From assembly GCA_003117195.1 (NCBI GenBank), contig BDSI01000024.1:657168-721167 (forward strand): DNA of 64,000 bases, given 5' to 3'. Positions 45,401-59,597 of the stretch are shown here, piece after piece (within the stretch, counting starts at the first letter, position 1; every line of letters starts with the position of its first letter). The notes below the pieces were generated by a model that was not told the origin of the DNA, did no database searches, and was given only the letters and a program-made list of their open reading frames with translations. Origin of the DNA: Eudorina sp. 2006-703-Eu-15. Taxonomy: Eukaryota > Chlorophyta > Chlorophyceae > Chlamydomonadales > Volvocaceae. A program made the translations under genes and the position numbers.

Positions 45401-48400
45401 ATTCCCAGCGTGACCAGATCCACCCGGTCGTACTGTACGACAGGGTGACCTGGTCGACCTTGCAGGCGACACTGCCCCGGGTGAGTCCAGGGGGGAGGGC
45501 GCCGACACGCAGCCCCCCACCCCCACCTGATAACCAGCAGAGAAATACACCATGTCCGCTGTAGATCCACATCCACATCCACATCCACATCCAGAACCAG
45601 ACCCATCAGCCCCGAACCCACTCACTCAGCGCATCTCGCAGCGTGCCGATGTCGCAGTACTCCTGTACGACAGCAGTACAAGGACAGGTGGCGCCCCGCG
45701 TCAAGAAACGCATCCGGGCGAGCTCTAAGGTCACACACACACACACAGGACCTGTGCTACCCCGTCCGCCGGCCCGCAGCGAAACCCGGCTGCTAAACGC
45801 AACAGTATCAGCCCAGCCCAGCCCAGCCCCTACACGCGGGCAGCAGAGAGCGAGCTATCGGCTATGGCCACATCGGCTCGGGCGGTACCCGCCGTCCCCC
45901 GAACGAACGTAGCATGCCATGCCATACACGCGCATACACCACTTGGGCAAAACCACCCCTCATGCCCCTCCCCCTCCCTCCCCCCTCCTATTCCCCGGCC
46001 CACGCCGTCCGAACCCCCCCCACCTGTATGATGTACAACTTGTACACGTCACCCGCGCTCTCCCACACGCTGCCCTCCCTGCCGCCGCTGGGCCCGGAAC
46101 CGCCGCCGCCGCCACCGCCACCTCCCGGGGTGCTGCTGCCGCCGGCCCCGCCGCCGCCGTCAGCCGCGCCGTTGCCCTTATTACCCGCCTCGTCCGCGTT
46201 ATTGGCGGCGGCGGCGGCGGCGGCGGCCAAGCCCTCCCCCGTCGGCAGCACTTGCGCCGCCGCCATCACGCCTAGCGGTTTGACTTCGAAGGCGTACGTG
46301 GACACTACGTTGGGGTGCTGCAGGGAGGTGGAGATGGCGGCCTCCAGGATGGCGCGCTGCCGCCGGCGGGCCTCCACCCCTAGCAGCGCGTCGTGCACCA
46401 CCAGCGTCTTGACGGCCACCCGCAGTCCGCGCCAGGTGCCTGCGCGCGGGTGCGGGCGCGGGTGTTCTCAGGCGGGCAGAGGGGTGTGTGTGTTTAGAAA
46501 GGAAATAGGTGTGTGTGTATGTATGCTTAGAAAGGAGGGGTGTGTGTGTGTAAAAGATTACTGAGCCGCGCCCGTGTGTGTGTGTGTCCCACAAGACCCT
46601 CCAAGACGCCCGGAGGACCTTGGTGCGGTATGGAAGGCTCGGGGGGCGACTGGACACAGCCGCAGACCGCTCCGTCACTGCCCACCCCACCCCACCCCCC
46701 GCCCCCGGTCCCCCCTCCCCCCTACCCACCCTGGTACACCACCCCGAAGCTGCCCTTCCCCAGCAGGGTGGTGATGTGCAGCTGCTCATGGCGCCCGGAC
46801 AGCTCGGCCTGCGAGCCGGGTGGGGGGGGCGCGGGGGGCGGGGGGCGGTGGGGGGATGGGGGCCCCCGGGAAGAAGGGGGGTGGGGGTGGAGGCAAAAGA
46901 GGGAAAGAGGGCCCAACGAGGGGGGGATTCCACCAGGAGCGAACCGGGGGGAGGGAGAGGTTGGAGGCGCCCGTGCGGCGGTGCCCGACGGGGACGTTTT
47001 CAGCAGTACACTGCCAGCTGTCCGGATTGCTGGGGAGTGGGACGAGCAGGGCGGATGGGCCCGCGGGGATGGGGGGCAGGAGGCAGGGGAGGGGCTGGGC
47101 CCCTCGCGGCCCCTCCCGGCCAGGGGCCGGGAAGGCAGGCAGGAGCCAGCACGCCGACCCCGTCCCGGCCGAAAGCCAGTTCCAGCCGCAGCCCCTACCG
47201 GAACCACCAGATGGTGTATGGCACCAGAACTGCCGCGTCCGGCATCCGTCCGGTGCCATGCGTACGTCCGAACGTCATTTCCTGTGCCTCACCCTTCCTG
47301 GACTTCCCGTACTGTACTGTACTGCAAGCCGCCCGCCTCGGCAGGCTCCTGACCCTCCCCAGCCCGGCATGCTACCCACCACAATCACTGCCGTGCTCGT
47401 GCGCCGTACATACGCACGTGGTGATGTCGCACAGCACGGCAGGTGTACGGTATACACACACACACACACAACAGAGGCTCAGTTCTCGCGGCTCAGTTCT
47501 CTTTTACACACACACACACACACACAACAGCGCGCCAAATCGACAGCGTTCTTCCGACACCGCAGCCTTTCATTTTTTATATGGGTCGGGCAATGGGTGT
47601 ATTATATGCGCATACGGGCAAACTATTGGGCGCCACTTGGTCCCTCGCATGTCACGCACTCCTGTTCTGCCTGCTTAAATAACACACACACACACACACG
47701 CGACGGACTGCGATACGTACGGTAGCCATTCAGCCGGCGGTTGCTACCGGAGCTCTGGCGCCCGCCTCAGTCACCTGGGGCTCGCGGCTGGGCAACATCC
47801 GGCGGCTGGGCCTGCGTATATCCTCTACGTCGCCGTCACCGTTCTTTCACCTCAACTACGGTTGCCGGTAATTTGGGTTCCGAGTGTCACCTCTACTTCC
47901 GTCGCCTCTACCGCCTGTTACTCTGGACTTCGCTTCTCGCGGCCCAATTTCCCTTCACACACACATACTATACTGTACTATACCATACTATAACTGTTGG
48001 GCACTGCATATCACGCCCATCGCATATCATGCCTGCCTGCCTTGCCTACCCACCAACACGCCCGCGCACGCCAACACGCACACGCACACGCCCCCACGTA
48101 CTGTACTGTACCTGCAGGCTGCTGATCGCCGAGGCCAGATCGGATCCCGAGTTGGGTCTTGGGGAAGGCTCCGAGGCTGATCCGTCCGAGGAGGGCGGGG
48201 CAGGCGGGGTGGGGTTCCCCAAACAGGACGAAAAATGGAATGGCGAGGTCAGGACAGGCAGTGGGGCGGACGAGGGGGACCACTCGGAAGGAGGAGGGGG
48301 ATCATTCGCCCTGGGGTTCCATCTGACGGTTGGGATCTTGTTGGGATCTTGTTGGGATCTTGTTGGAATCTTGTTGGGATCTTGTTGGGATTTCATATGG

Positions 48401-49170
48401 ATGCCTGGGATGGTGGGAACCAGCCCAACCCCGTACTGCATCGTACGGGGGTACGGCTGTACGGCATGGGCTCCCGAAGCCCCCGCAAGCCGCAACCTTT
48501 GCAGGGGGACAGTACGGAACCAGATCCGGATTCAGGCATCGCAACAAGTTACACTTACAGCTAGATACGCCCGACGTGGCGCGCACAACGGCACGACGTG
48601 GCGCGCACAACGGCACGACGTGCCCCGCCCCCATCCCACGCCGTGGCCAGCAGGACCTCAGCCATGCGAAAGCGTACGTCACGTGCGGCAAATACGGCGG
48701 CTCACCTTGACGGGGTAATACGCCGGTGGCGGTGCCCGACGGGCCGCTGGCGGACTCCACCAGCTGCGAGTTGCTGCTGTAGGCCTGACCGCCCCAAAGG
48801 TGGAGCGGCGCAGGTGCGGGTGCGGGGTGCGGGTTAAATTGAAACAAGGAATAAACCCGAAGAACGGGGGTGAGGGTGGGGGTGCGGGTGCGCGGGTGCG
48901 GGTGCAAGGGTGGGGATTAAAGTAAAACAGCCCAGACACGAGGGTGGGGGATACCGAAGGTGGGGAGAGCAGGTCAGTGGGTCCACAGGGAGGCCACAGG
49001 CGGATGGAGTCACGGACGCAGGGAGGGGGGAGGGGTGAGGCTGTTGGACCGCAGCGGGGGGTGCAGACTGGCTGCAGCGGGGGGTCGGGGGTGGCGCTGG
49101 CACCCCGTCAGCCACATCGCATGGACCAGGATGGCACGCGCGCAGTCAGCCAGGCCTGCCAGGCCTGCCA

Positions 49171-49225
<55 letters not shown>

Positions 49226-49250
49226 ATGGCTGGATGGCTGGATGGCTGGA

Positions 49251-49329
<79 letters not shown>

Positions 49330-50068
49330 ATGGCTGGCTGGCTGGCTGGATGGCTGGCATGCCGTGACGTGACTTTTCTCACTTGCAGGGCATCCACGGG
49401 GCGCAAGCGCCGCCCGCCGCTCCCGCCGGGTTCCATCCCGCCCTGCCCCCACATCCACTCATGCATCCGGATGTCGCCGCCGACACCCAACCCCTCCAGG
49501 GAGGCCGCAGGGCACCGGATCCCACCTCCTGCCAGGCTGCCGCGGGTACCCCGCACCCGAGCGCACCCCCCTGCACGTGCGGCTCCGACAGTCCCACACC
49601 GGCCCACGCACCCACCAGCAGCGCCGACTCGATGTCGTACGTCCGCAGCAGCGACCTGCCTCCGCCCAGCCGCGTGGACTGGACGCTGCCGCGGGCCCCC
49701 CGCGGCCTGGAGCCCTCCGCGGGCCCCGCCCCTGGAGCCGCCTCCGCTTCCGCCACCGACCCCCCGCCGGCCAACCGGTGCACCCGGGTGCGCGACAAGG
49801 AGTAAGCTGACGTGGACGTCGCTGCCGTACCGCCTGCCTCCGGCGACAGCCGCGGCCCGTGTACGGCACCGGCGGCGGCGGAGCCGCCGCCGCCGCCGCC
49901 GCCGCTGCCCTCGCCGCTGCCGGGCAGGTACTCCTCCTCCGCCGTCAGAACCAGCTGGATATGGGGTAGCAGCCCGAGCGCCGACGGCCCGAACCCGCCC
50001 GCGGGGCTGCCGATGGCCCCCCGGTGCAGCGGCGTCCAGAGAGTGCTCGAGATGCTGCTGACGGCGGT

Positions 50069-50102
<34 letters not shown>

Positions 50103-52178
50103 AATGCGGCCATCGTGTCGGCGGCGGAGAGCGCCCCCGAGGTCTGCGAAAGCGGCGTCTCCGGCCCGCCGGCGGCGAAGTCAGCGCTACGCGCCGTCGC
50201 CAGGGTGCCCGTCGTACTGCCGTCGCCGCCGCTGCCGCCGCCGCTGCCGCCGCCGCGAGCGCCCTGGTCGGCGGTCCCGACATCCGCCACCAGGCGCTGA
50301 CGGCTGCTGTCGCTGCTGTCGGCGACCGCGGCCCTCACAGACGTGGCGGCGGCGGCGGCCGCGGGAGCCGGGTCCCAGCTAGGGGTCTCAGCGCCGCCGC
50401 CGCCGCCGTCGCCGCCGAGGATTGCGGCTCCGGAGGGATCCTCCTCGCGGGCCAAGCCAGCCTCCTGCCGGGGGCCGCGGCGGCGGCGGCGGCGGCGACG
50501 CACCACGACGAACACAGCCACCAGTACGGCAAGCCCGACGGCGGCGCCGATCGACGCACCCACGGCGACGCCGACCACGGAGCCGCCCGACGGCGGCGGC
50601 GCGGCCACGTCCACCGCCGTGTACCGCTGTTGTGCGGGCAGCGGCGGCGAGGCCGGGGGGAGGCTGGGGTAGGGCGGGCTCGGGCTGGGTGGTGGGTAGC
50701 CCACGGGGTCTGCGGCGGACGAGCGGGTTTACCGGGCGGAGGATAGGTGAGGCCGGTAGGCCGGGAGTGGGGAACGGAGGTGCCGCGGCAGTACGGTAGT
50801 GGGGAACGATGGAGCAAAAGATCGCGCATGTACGGCACACCGAGAGCCGGTGTACGGCGGGGCAGGATGTCCGATGCACCTCCAGAAAAAAAAGTCCAAC
50901 CACCACCGAATCTGTACTGTCGCGGGGGGGTGGGCGACACGGCCTGAGTGAGTGCCGTACGATTTACAGCGTGGAGAGCCGCACGGCTGTGCTCCTCTCA
51001 ACATCGACAACACGGCTGGAGCTGGTCTCGCCGCCGACAGCTCGCATCCCCCGGGTCAGCGGCCCAGCAGCCACGGATCCGCCGGTCCGTGCGGCCTCGG
51101 GCTCATTGACGTGTCAACAAAGACAGCGACATCGTGGCCTCCGGGGCCCGCCCCCTGCGCCGTTTCTCCCCCGTCCACTTGCCGTACGTCACGTCGTACA
51201 CGAGCGCGGGCGTCGGCGCGCCCTCCGGCAGTACGTACGTCACCGCCACGTTGTCGCCCGTCACACGCCAGAAGGAGAGGGTGGAGAAGAAGAGCGTATC
51301 GTCGCTGTACCAGCTCACCTGGGCAGGCAGAGGTGGAAGAGGCAAGGGGGGGTCGGGTCGGGGTCGGGGTCGGGGTCGGGGGCAAGGACGGGGGCAAGGA
51401 CGGGGGCAAGGACGGGGGCAAGGACGGGGGCAAGGACGGGGGCAAGGACGGGGGCAAGGACGGGGGCAAGGACGTCGTATGTCGTACTCCCCTGGTCCCC
51501 CACTGCCCCCCCTGCTGGGCGTGGGCTTGAGCACCCCAACCGCCCAACGGCCATTGGTCGCCGGGCTGGGTGTGTCTGAGCAGTTTCCAACCCAACGCCA
51601 ACGACCCATGCACCGCCCTCAACTAGGAAGCCCGCCCGGAGACACCCTCCCCGGGGGGGCATCAGCGACACCTCGAGGGGCCCCTATGGCCGATACCCCC
51701 ACCCCCCGAGTCGCACCGTTGAGGAGGACACAAAGTCCCGGAGCAGCAGATCCGCCTTCAACGGCACCACCACCTGCGTCGCCGCGCCCTCCGCTTGCAT
51801 CGCCCGCCGCCGCAACTCCGCCGTCGCCGCATCCGCGGCAGCCGACGACGGCGGCGGCGGCGGCGGCGGCTCCTCCCGCCGCTGCCGCAGCTGCCGCAGC
51901 TGCCGCCGAGTCGACGATGACCCCGACCCCGACCCCGACCCCGACCTGGACAGGGGCGGGTACCCCCTCATGAGGGCCGTCAGGTTTGCCAGCCCCACCG
52001 CCCCCGCCACCTGGGTCGCGCCGCTCAGCTTGTTGGTGGAGTTGGTGGAGGAGGATGAGCTCCCGCGCTCCAACAGGTGCCGGAGCAGCTGGAACTCGGT
52101 GCGGGGCACCACCAGTACCACGTGGCTCAGCTGGAGGGACTTAGCGCCAGCGCTGGGGAGGCCGTCCGGTCGTTGGGG

Positions 52179-52213
<35 letters not shown>

Positions 52214-55200
52214 CGGGGAACAACAGCAGCAGGGGAGCAACAGCAGCAGCAGCAGGGGAGCAGCAGCAGCAGGGGAACAACAGCAGCAGGGGAAGCAGAA
52301 CGGGGCAGAAATAAATACATGGTCCGCGAAGGAAGAGGAGGAGCGGCATCTGGTGGCAGAGCGGGGCCAATGCGGGCAATGCGGGCCCCTTCACCATGCC
52401 CCTCACCATGCCCTGACTAGGACCCTAGGACCCTTCCCACCGGACCCTCCCCGTTCGCCCCAGAGCCGCACCTGAACTCCATCGCAAAGTACCAGAGCGG
52501 CAGCGTCAGATTCGCCAGCGCCTCCCCCTGCCACGGCGGCGTCGTGAGATCGTTGGCGCTGCCGTTGGCGGCGGCGGGACGCCAGCCCGTGCCGTACGCC
52601 AACCGCCGCTGCAGCGCGTCGCCGGACGCGAAGCCCGCCCCGTACGGCAGCGCGCCCCCAGGCGCCAGATTGTACAGCACGAGCCGCTGGACGAGCAAGG
52701 ATGCATTTCCTGCCAGGTACAGCTCGCCGGTCACGCCCTGCAGCACGGCGAGGTCCGGTGGCCCCTAGTGGGTGGGTCGGCGTGTGTGGTGGGGGGGATG
52801 GTGGGGGGGTGGTGCAGGGGGATGGTGGGGGGGATGGTGTGTGGGGGGGGTGCAGGGGGGGTGACGAGCTGTAGTTGCCGGGCGGCAGGGTCAGGCATCA
52901 GGCCCTCAAGTCTGATACGTCTGGGGGAGCGCACCCAACAGGGACAGAGAAGCCCGGGGGGACACGCCTACACGGTTTCTCGCTCAACACATACACGGGG
53001 TCCCTGGGTGGGGTCGGGTCGGGTGGGTTGCCGTACGTACCTACACACAAACAGCTGGTGCAGCCAACCCCCGCCCGCAGCCACCTCCCCCTCCTCCCCC
53101 TCCACTCCCCCCCCGCCCCGACCTGCATGTCCCAGAAGGCCAGCTGCCGGGTCTGCTCCACCGGGGGACCGCACACCACCACGTCGGCGGCCGGGGACGT
53201 GAACTGCGGCCCGAGCTCGCCGGAGGTCGGGGTCGGGGGCGTGGCGGTCAGGAAGGGGCGGCCTGCAGGGCAGGGTGGTGGTGGGTGTGGTGGTGGTGGA
53301 TGGTGGTGGTGGCGGATGATGGTGGCGGTGGTTAAATTGAAAAAAGAAATAAACCCGAAGAAAGTGGTGGTGGTGGCAGTGGTGGTGGCTGTGGTAATGG
53401 CAGTGGTGGTGGCAGTGGTGGTGGCAGCGGTGGTGGCGGATGATGGTGGCGGTGGTGGTGGTGGTGGCGGTTGCGGCGGCGGTGGTGGTGGTGGTGGTGG
53501 CGGTTGCGGCGGCGGTGGTGGTGGTGGTGGTGGCGGTTGCGGCGGTGGTGGTCTCATGGGTCGCCGCGCGGGTTACTGAGGAGGGCCCACAGCAGCCCTG
53601 CAGCCCTGACCGACCTGCCGGAGGGCTGCATCGCCCCACCCACCTACCCGCCCACCTCACCCATCCACCTACTTCCTAATCTGGCTGCGCTCGTCGCACG
53701 CGCGCCAAGCTCTGAGCCCTGCCGCGACCGAAGCCGGCGCCGGCGCCCGCCCCCGGGGTTGAAAAGAAACGAACCAAACAAACCCAGAAACGAACCCGGG
53801 CACCTCCAAAACCCGGCGCCGGGGAAGGGGACAGCACCTGCGCTGCCGGCGGTGGGGGTCACTGTGCTGGCGGACAGTCGGGCCACGATTGCCCCCCCGC
53901 ACTGACTGCCCACTGGTCCGCGACAGCCAGGCCGTACGGTATCCTCCGCCTGGGTGCTGCGTCGGAGGCGTGCCGGTCTGCCGCCTGCTGCTGGTTGGTG
54001 CCGTTGGGAACAGCCCTTTACTCCTACGTCCTACCGGACCCGACCGTACCCTACCCGACAGTAACCCACCGTAAAATACTCCACCCCGGGATAGGGTCAA
54101 ACCCAGCTGGTCCAGCACGCGGTGACGACCCCGCCCCTTCCCACCAAAGGCCCCTTCCACCCGCCCCCCGCCCCCCGCCCCCCCCCAAACTTGCAGCCCT
54201 GAGGTGGCCCCGCTCCACCCACCGGCGCCGTCCAGGGGGGCGATGATCCTGCCATAGGTAGCCGCCGCGAGGGCGGGGCCCGCCAGGGAGCTGTTGGCCA
54301 CCTGGTACTGGCCCACCAGGATCTTACGGGATGAGGGGGGAGGGGGAAGGGGGGACGGGGCGGCAGTGGGGAGGGCGGACCGGGCGGCAGTGGGGAGGGC
54401 GGACCGGGCGGCAGTGGGGAGGGCGGACCGGGCGGCAGTGGGGAGGGCGGACCGGGCGGCAGTGGGGAGGGCGGACCGGGCGGCAGTGGGGAGGGCGGAC
54501 CGACCGGCGGCAGTGGGGAGGGGGGCCGGCGGCAGTGGGGGGGGGGGGCGGCAGTGGGGAGGGCGGACCGGGCGGCAGTGGGGAGGGCGGACCGGGCGGC
54601 AGTGGGGAGGGCGGACCGGGCGGCAGTGGGGAGGGCGGACCGGGCGGCAGTGGGGAGGGCGGACCGGGCGGCAGTGGGGAGGGCGGACCGGGCGGCAGTG
54701 GGGAGGGCGGACCGGGCGGCAGTGGGAGGGCGGACCGGGCGGCAGTGGGGAGGGCGGACCGGGCGGCAGTGGGGAGGGCGGACCGGGCGGCAGTGGGAGG
54801 GCGGACCGGGCGGCAGTGGGGAGGGCGGACCGGGCGGCAGTGGGGAGGGCGGACCGGGCGGCAGTGGGGAGGGGGACCGGGCGGCAGTGGGGAGGGGGGG
54901 CCGGGCGGCAGTGGGAGGGCGGACCGGGCGGCAGTGGGGAGGGGGGACCGGGCGGCAGTGGGGAGGGCGGACCGGGCGGCAGTGGGGAGGGCGGACCGGG
55001 CGGCAGTGGGAGGGGGGGCCGGGCGGCAGAGGGGAGGGGGGGCCGTGCGGCAGTGGGGAGGGGGGGCCGGGCGGCAGTGGGGAGGGCGGACCGGGCGGCA
55101 GTGGGGAGGGCGGACCGGGCGGCAGTGGGGAGGGGGGCCGGGCGGCAGAGGGGAGGGGGGCCGGGCGGCAGTGGGGAGGGGGGGCCGTGTGTTTAACAAG

Positions 55201-56955
55201 AAGCCCACCCATAACCGCCCAAGGGGGGTCGCCGTGTGTGGAAGGGGGATGGGGGGTGGCTTGAAAGGCACGACTGCGCGGTTGCGTCGCAGTGGGGGCA
55301 TCACAGCGGGCATTCCTTCCCTGCAGGGCTTCTCCGCACCACACTGCTCAAAACCACAACTTCGTGGTCCTGGCCGGCGTGCGCGCCCGTGGGAGCTGGG
55401 GCGGGGTGCGGGCCTGTTGGGACGACGAGGGGGCCCTTGACGAGCAGGGTGCCCGCAGCGCGAGGAGGAGCGCAGCTGACGGTGGGGTGGGGTCTCAACA
55501 CGGGAGCACAAGAGCAGGTGGGTGGTGGCCCGAGAGAGCACACATCGCAGGGAGCACCCGCAGGGTGGGTGGGCGGGTGGGTGGTCTGGCTCACTGGCTG
55601 CCCCCCTCACCCACCGCGTTGCGCCTGGCTGCCACCTCCCAGGCGCCCAGGGGCCAGTAGGTCGCCGCCGCGGAGCTCAGGTTGGACAGCGTGTAGCTGG
55701 TCAGCTGGCTGCTGCTGATCTTGATCACCTGCACCGCAGCCGCAGCCGCAGCCGCAGTCGCAGCCGCAGCAGCACCCGCAGCCGCAGCACCCGCAGCCGC
55801 AAGTAAGTCCGTGAGTTAGTAAGTAATTAAGTAAGTAGGTAAGTAAGTGAGTTAGTAAGTAAGTGAGTGAGTTTGTAAGTAAGGGGCCGTCGCAGCGGCA
55901 CGCTGAGCAGCAGGAGGGGAGGAGATCAGCAGGACAGGGGAGGCGGGCCAGGGGCCGACATGGGCCCGGACCCCGGCCAGCACGGCGCTCTGTCTCGAGC
56001 TAATAGGGCTCTCGTCCATGTTTGTGGAAACAACCAAGATTGCAGCGGACGTTTGATGGGTCGTTGAACACAGCCGAAGCCCCCTCCCCCTCACCGCCCA
56101 GTGCTTGCCACCTGTCCTATGCCGCATGGGTACATTGCCGTACGATGGTCCGTACGGGGTACGGACATAACATGACACATATGGGCCGCTCGTGCGCTGC
56201 ACGTCCCGCGACGCCCATTTCCCCCCCCAATCCCGCACCTCCCACGACTACTGTACTGCGCGACCATCCGTACCATGTCCGGGTCGTACATGGTTGCGAC
56301 CGTGGAGGCGGTGTTCGCCTGCATGCCGCCAGATGTGGTGAAGGGCAGCGACACCACGGAGCTCATCCAGGACCTGGAGGGGGGCCGGGGGGGGGGGTGG
56401 TGCGGGGCCGCGGGGTTGCGGGGCGGGGCGCGGGAAGGAGCAGCGGCGGTTGCCAGGGCACCGGGAACTTTCCGCTGAAACTGTGACACAACGCGCACAC
56501 ATGGCGACGCTTACCAGTTATCACCCCTTCCCCCGCACCCCCGGCGCACCCCCGTTCTTTGGGTTTATTTCTTTTTTAAATTTAACCCCCGGCGCCCGGC
56601 CTCGTCCGTACGACAGCAGTCGGCCCCCGCTTGCCGTCACCTTGATGCGGTGGCGACTCGGTGGCGGCACCTGAGCGCCCACCCAACCCACCCACACACA
56701 CACACGGTTAGTTTAAGAAGTCATTTGTTTAGACTACGCTACGGCAGCCTTTCCGCTGGCGGTTGCAACTGGACCTCTGGCGCCCGCCTCGGTCAACTGT
56801 CATACGGCGGCTCCGTCAACGTATATATCGCCTACTACGCCCTCACCGGTCACTTCCGTCAAGGATTTCGGTAATTCGGGCGGGTTTCGGGTATCTTCTG
56901 TTTCCGTCGCCGACATCGGCTATTGCGCTGGACTTCACTTCTTGCGGCTCAGTTC

Positions 56956-57013
<58 letters not shown>

Positions 57014-59511
57014 CCGCATAGCGGTTCCGGAGCCCTGCTGTACAGGAGGCGCAACTCACAGGGGGTTGTTCTCCGCGTTCTTCAGGTTCACGACCAGCCA
57101 GCCGTACTCGTCATCCCCCACCACCAACGTGCAGTTCTCGCAGCTGAGCTGCGTCTGGACGTCGCCGCTGCTGCTGTCGTACGGCGCCGTACTGCGGGGT
57201 TGGGGCGGGCGTTGAGGCGTCGCGTTGCCGGCCGCTGGCGCCGACTACGGTAACCCGCGAACGCGGGCCGCGCGTGAGGGTAACGCGCACACGTTTCTTG
57301 GTAATCTCCGAAGCCGGCCTGCCCTCCACGTCACGGTGCGTGGTAGGTGATCAACCGTGCACCACATTCGCATTCGTACATCCGGTGCCGAGTGTGCCGT
57401 ACCCTTACAGTACACTCGAGAAAGAGCTAGGGCAGGGTCGGCCCCAGCAGTGCAGGATCACGCCCTCACCGGTTGATCTGCACGGCGTGCATCCAAACCG
57501 CCAGCAGATCTACGGACGATCGTACGGTACGGGAGTACGGCAGTCCCAGCAGCACGATGTCCCGGAGCAGCACCGCCTCGCCCACGGTGTTGTACACCGG
57601 CGCCACGATGGCGCCCGCCACGCCGCCGAAATCCAGCCGCGTCCGCTGCGACGGGTTGCCGTACAGGCTGAGTACGACGCTCCCCAGATTCACCGGCGGC
57701 CACGTGGCGGGATCGACCACCAGATCGGCCGCCACCGACAGCAGTACGGCGCCAGAGGTGTTGGCCACGAGTCCAGGGAGGCGGCTCGCGAGTTCCTTGG
57801 AGCTGTTGACGAAGGTGGCGGTGCAGGGCCAGGGGGGCTGCAGGCCGTCGCCGGGGCAGGTGACTCGGCTGTTGGTGAGCGGGATGAGGATCTCCACCTC
57901 GGGGGCGGAATCGGAGGAGGACTCGCTCAGAAGCATGCCGGCCTTGCCGTACAGGATCACGCCGTTCAGGATCTGCATCTCCGTGGTGTTGAACTTCCAC
58001 AGCTTGGGCGGGCAGAGGTGCGACATCATGTCCGCCAGGGCGCTATGCGTGGGGGGGTGGCGGTGGCGGCGGCGGCGGCGGCGGTGCGTGGGGGCACGTC
58101 AGGGATGGAGAGGCGGCCGGCGGCGACGCGCAGCACCGTGGAGGGGCGTGGTGGCGGGAAGCCTATTCAGCCCATTGGTCAGCAGGTGCAGGAGCAGGAT
58201 ACTGGTCGAGCGGGAGTAAGAACGAGTAACAAGCCCAGCACATGGGCAGGCCCCGCAGGGGGTCACATGCTTTGTAGCGTTCGGGGCAGGGTGGCTATCT
58301 TATTTTGCAGAGTATCTACGGCCGGAGATACTCCTTGCCCAATCGTGCTGAAAGTATCTGTCGGAGGGAGCTTTTGCCGGCTTTGTATCTACTCAAAGGG
58401 GGCTTTTCCCCGTGCGAGAGGCCATGAGTATCTAAAACCCCATTTTCCTACCGAGGGAAAGTATCTATCAAATTCGGCCGAATATATATTTATATCTTAA
58501 GATAGCCACCCTGGTTCGGGGGGAGGTTGTTTGCGGCTGACGGGAGGGCGGCTCTGCAGCTATGGACGAGTTGCTGGGACCGGGCCGCTGCGCTGTGACC
58601 GGCGCGTTCGGGATGGCCCGCGCGGGCTGCACCCCCGTTTGGGTCTGGGCGGGGACCCTCCCCTGGCAATCCGTACAACGGACACCCAGCATCCACCAGC
58701 CCCTGCGGGCCGGTCGGCGCTGTGTCCTAAACCCCACACGCACTCATACCGGACGGACCACTGCAGCAACGGGAGCTGCGGAACTCTGCCACGTGCCGCC
58801 CCCTCAGCCCCGCCCACCCCACGCCCGCCTGGCCCCGCGTCCGCCGCACCTGCAGTCGTACGCCTCGATCTTGACATTGTCGATCACCACCCGCCCACCA
58901 TTGATCAGCTTGATGACGTGATGCAGCATGGAATTCAAGCGGCCCACTCCCGGCGGCAGCGGCGCCACCCGCAACGTCAGGTTGATGAGGCTGAGGACCG
59001 CCCCTGGTGGGAGATGGCGGGTGGGGGAGAGTCGAGATCAGAAGCACCCCGAGGGCCCGCACGGCCACTGACGCTCTGCATTGATGCGCGTGCGTGTGTG
59101 TTTAGAAATGCAACCCGCCCGTGTGTGTAATCTAAGCAGGCAGAACAGGAGTGCGTGACATGCGAGGGGCCAAGTGGCGCCCAATAGTTTGCCCGTATGC
59201 GCATATAATATACCCATTGCCCGACCCAAATAATAAACAAAAGGTGTCGGAAGAACGCTGTCAATTTGGCGCGCTGTTAGTTGTTGTCGCGGCGTTGCGG
59301 GAGACTACCAGCTGGTGCGGGTCGGCTGCCTTGGCCACACAGACTCACACCACAATGCTGTGCGTGCGTGCGATCCTCCCGTTGTTACCCACCTGCAAGC
59401 AAAACGCCCGCCCGTGTGTGTGTATGTGTAAAAGAGCACTGAGCCGCGTGTGTGTGTAGAAATGCAACCTGCCCGGACCCGCGAGTATATGTTTGTGTTT
59501 GTGTTTGTGTT

Positions 59512-59597
<86 letters not shown>

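Larger units (their letters stand above)
39437..46808 (-). other. Kinase domain of the receptor-like kinase
   Basis: Subdomains in order: LLGKGSFGVVYQGTW (P-loop), VAVKTLVV (catalytic Lys), AILEAAISTSLQHPNVV (helix C Glu), IIQEYCDIGTLRDAL (hinge), HIHSKNIVHGDLSSANILL (catalytic loop), VAKVADFGL (DFG), FQGTPLYSAPEVLLRGH (activation segment and APE), ADVFSYGVMLLEFF, and MVACLCGDPGLRPTFDQ. The catalytic Asp is kept but the preceding Arg is Gly (HGD), as in non-RD TKL kinases. Gly/Ala-rich inserts lie between the N-lobe strands and hinge (46024-46439), between catalytic loop and DFG (43965-44195), and before the last helices (41164-41434). The C-terminal tail (39437-39976) is Gly-rich, then basic. 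Confidence -1.
46809..48111 (-). other. Large intron before the P-loop exon
   Basis: The intron contains G-rich sequence, a double spacer B cassette between CA runs (47460-47525), and the two dispersed cassettes R1 (47527-47690) and R2 (47727-47966). No exon could be supported. Confidence -1.

Noticed and set aside
54097..55610. ORFs of over 400 codons with GGPGGSGEG or PLPPGPPS repeats
   Set aside because: 24-bp minisatellite in an intron keeps every frame open; the flanking exons splice without it.
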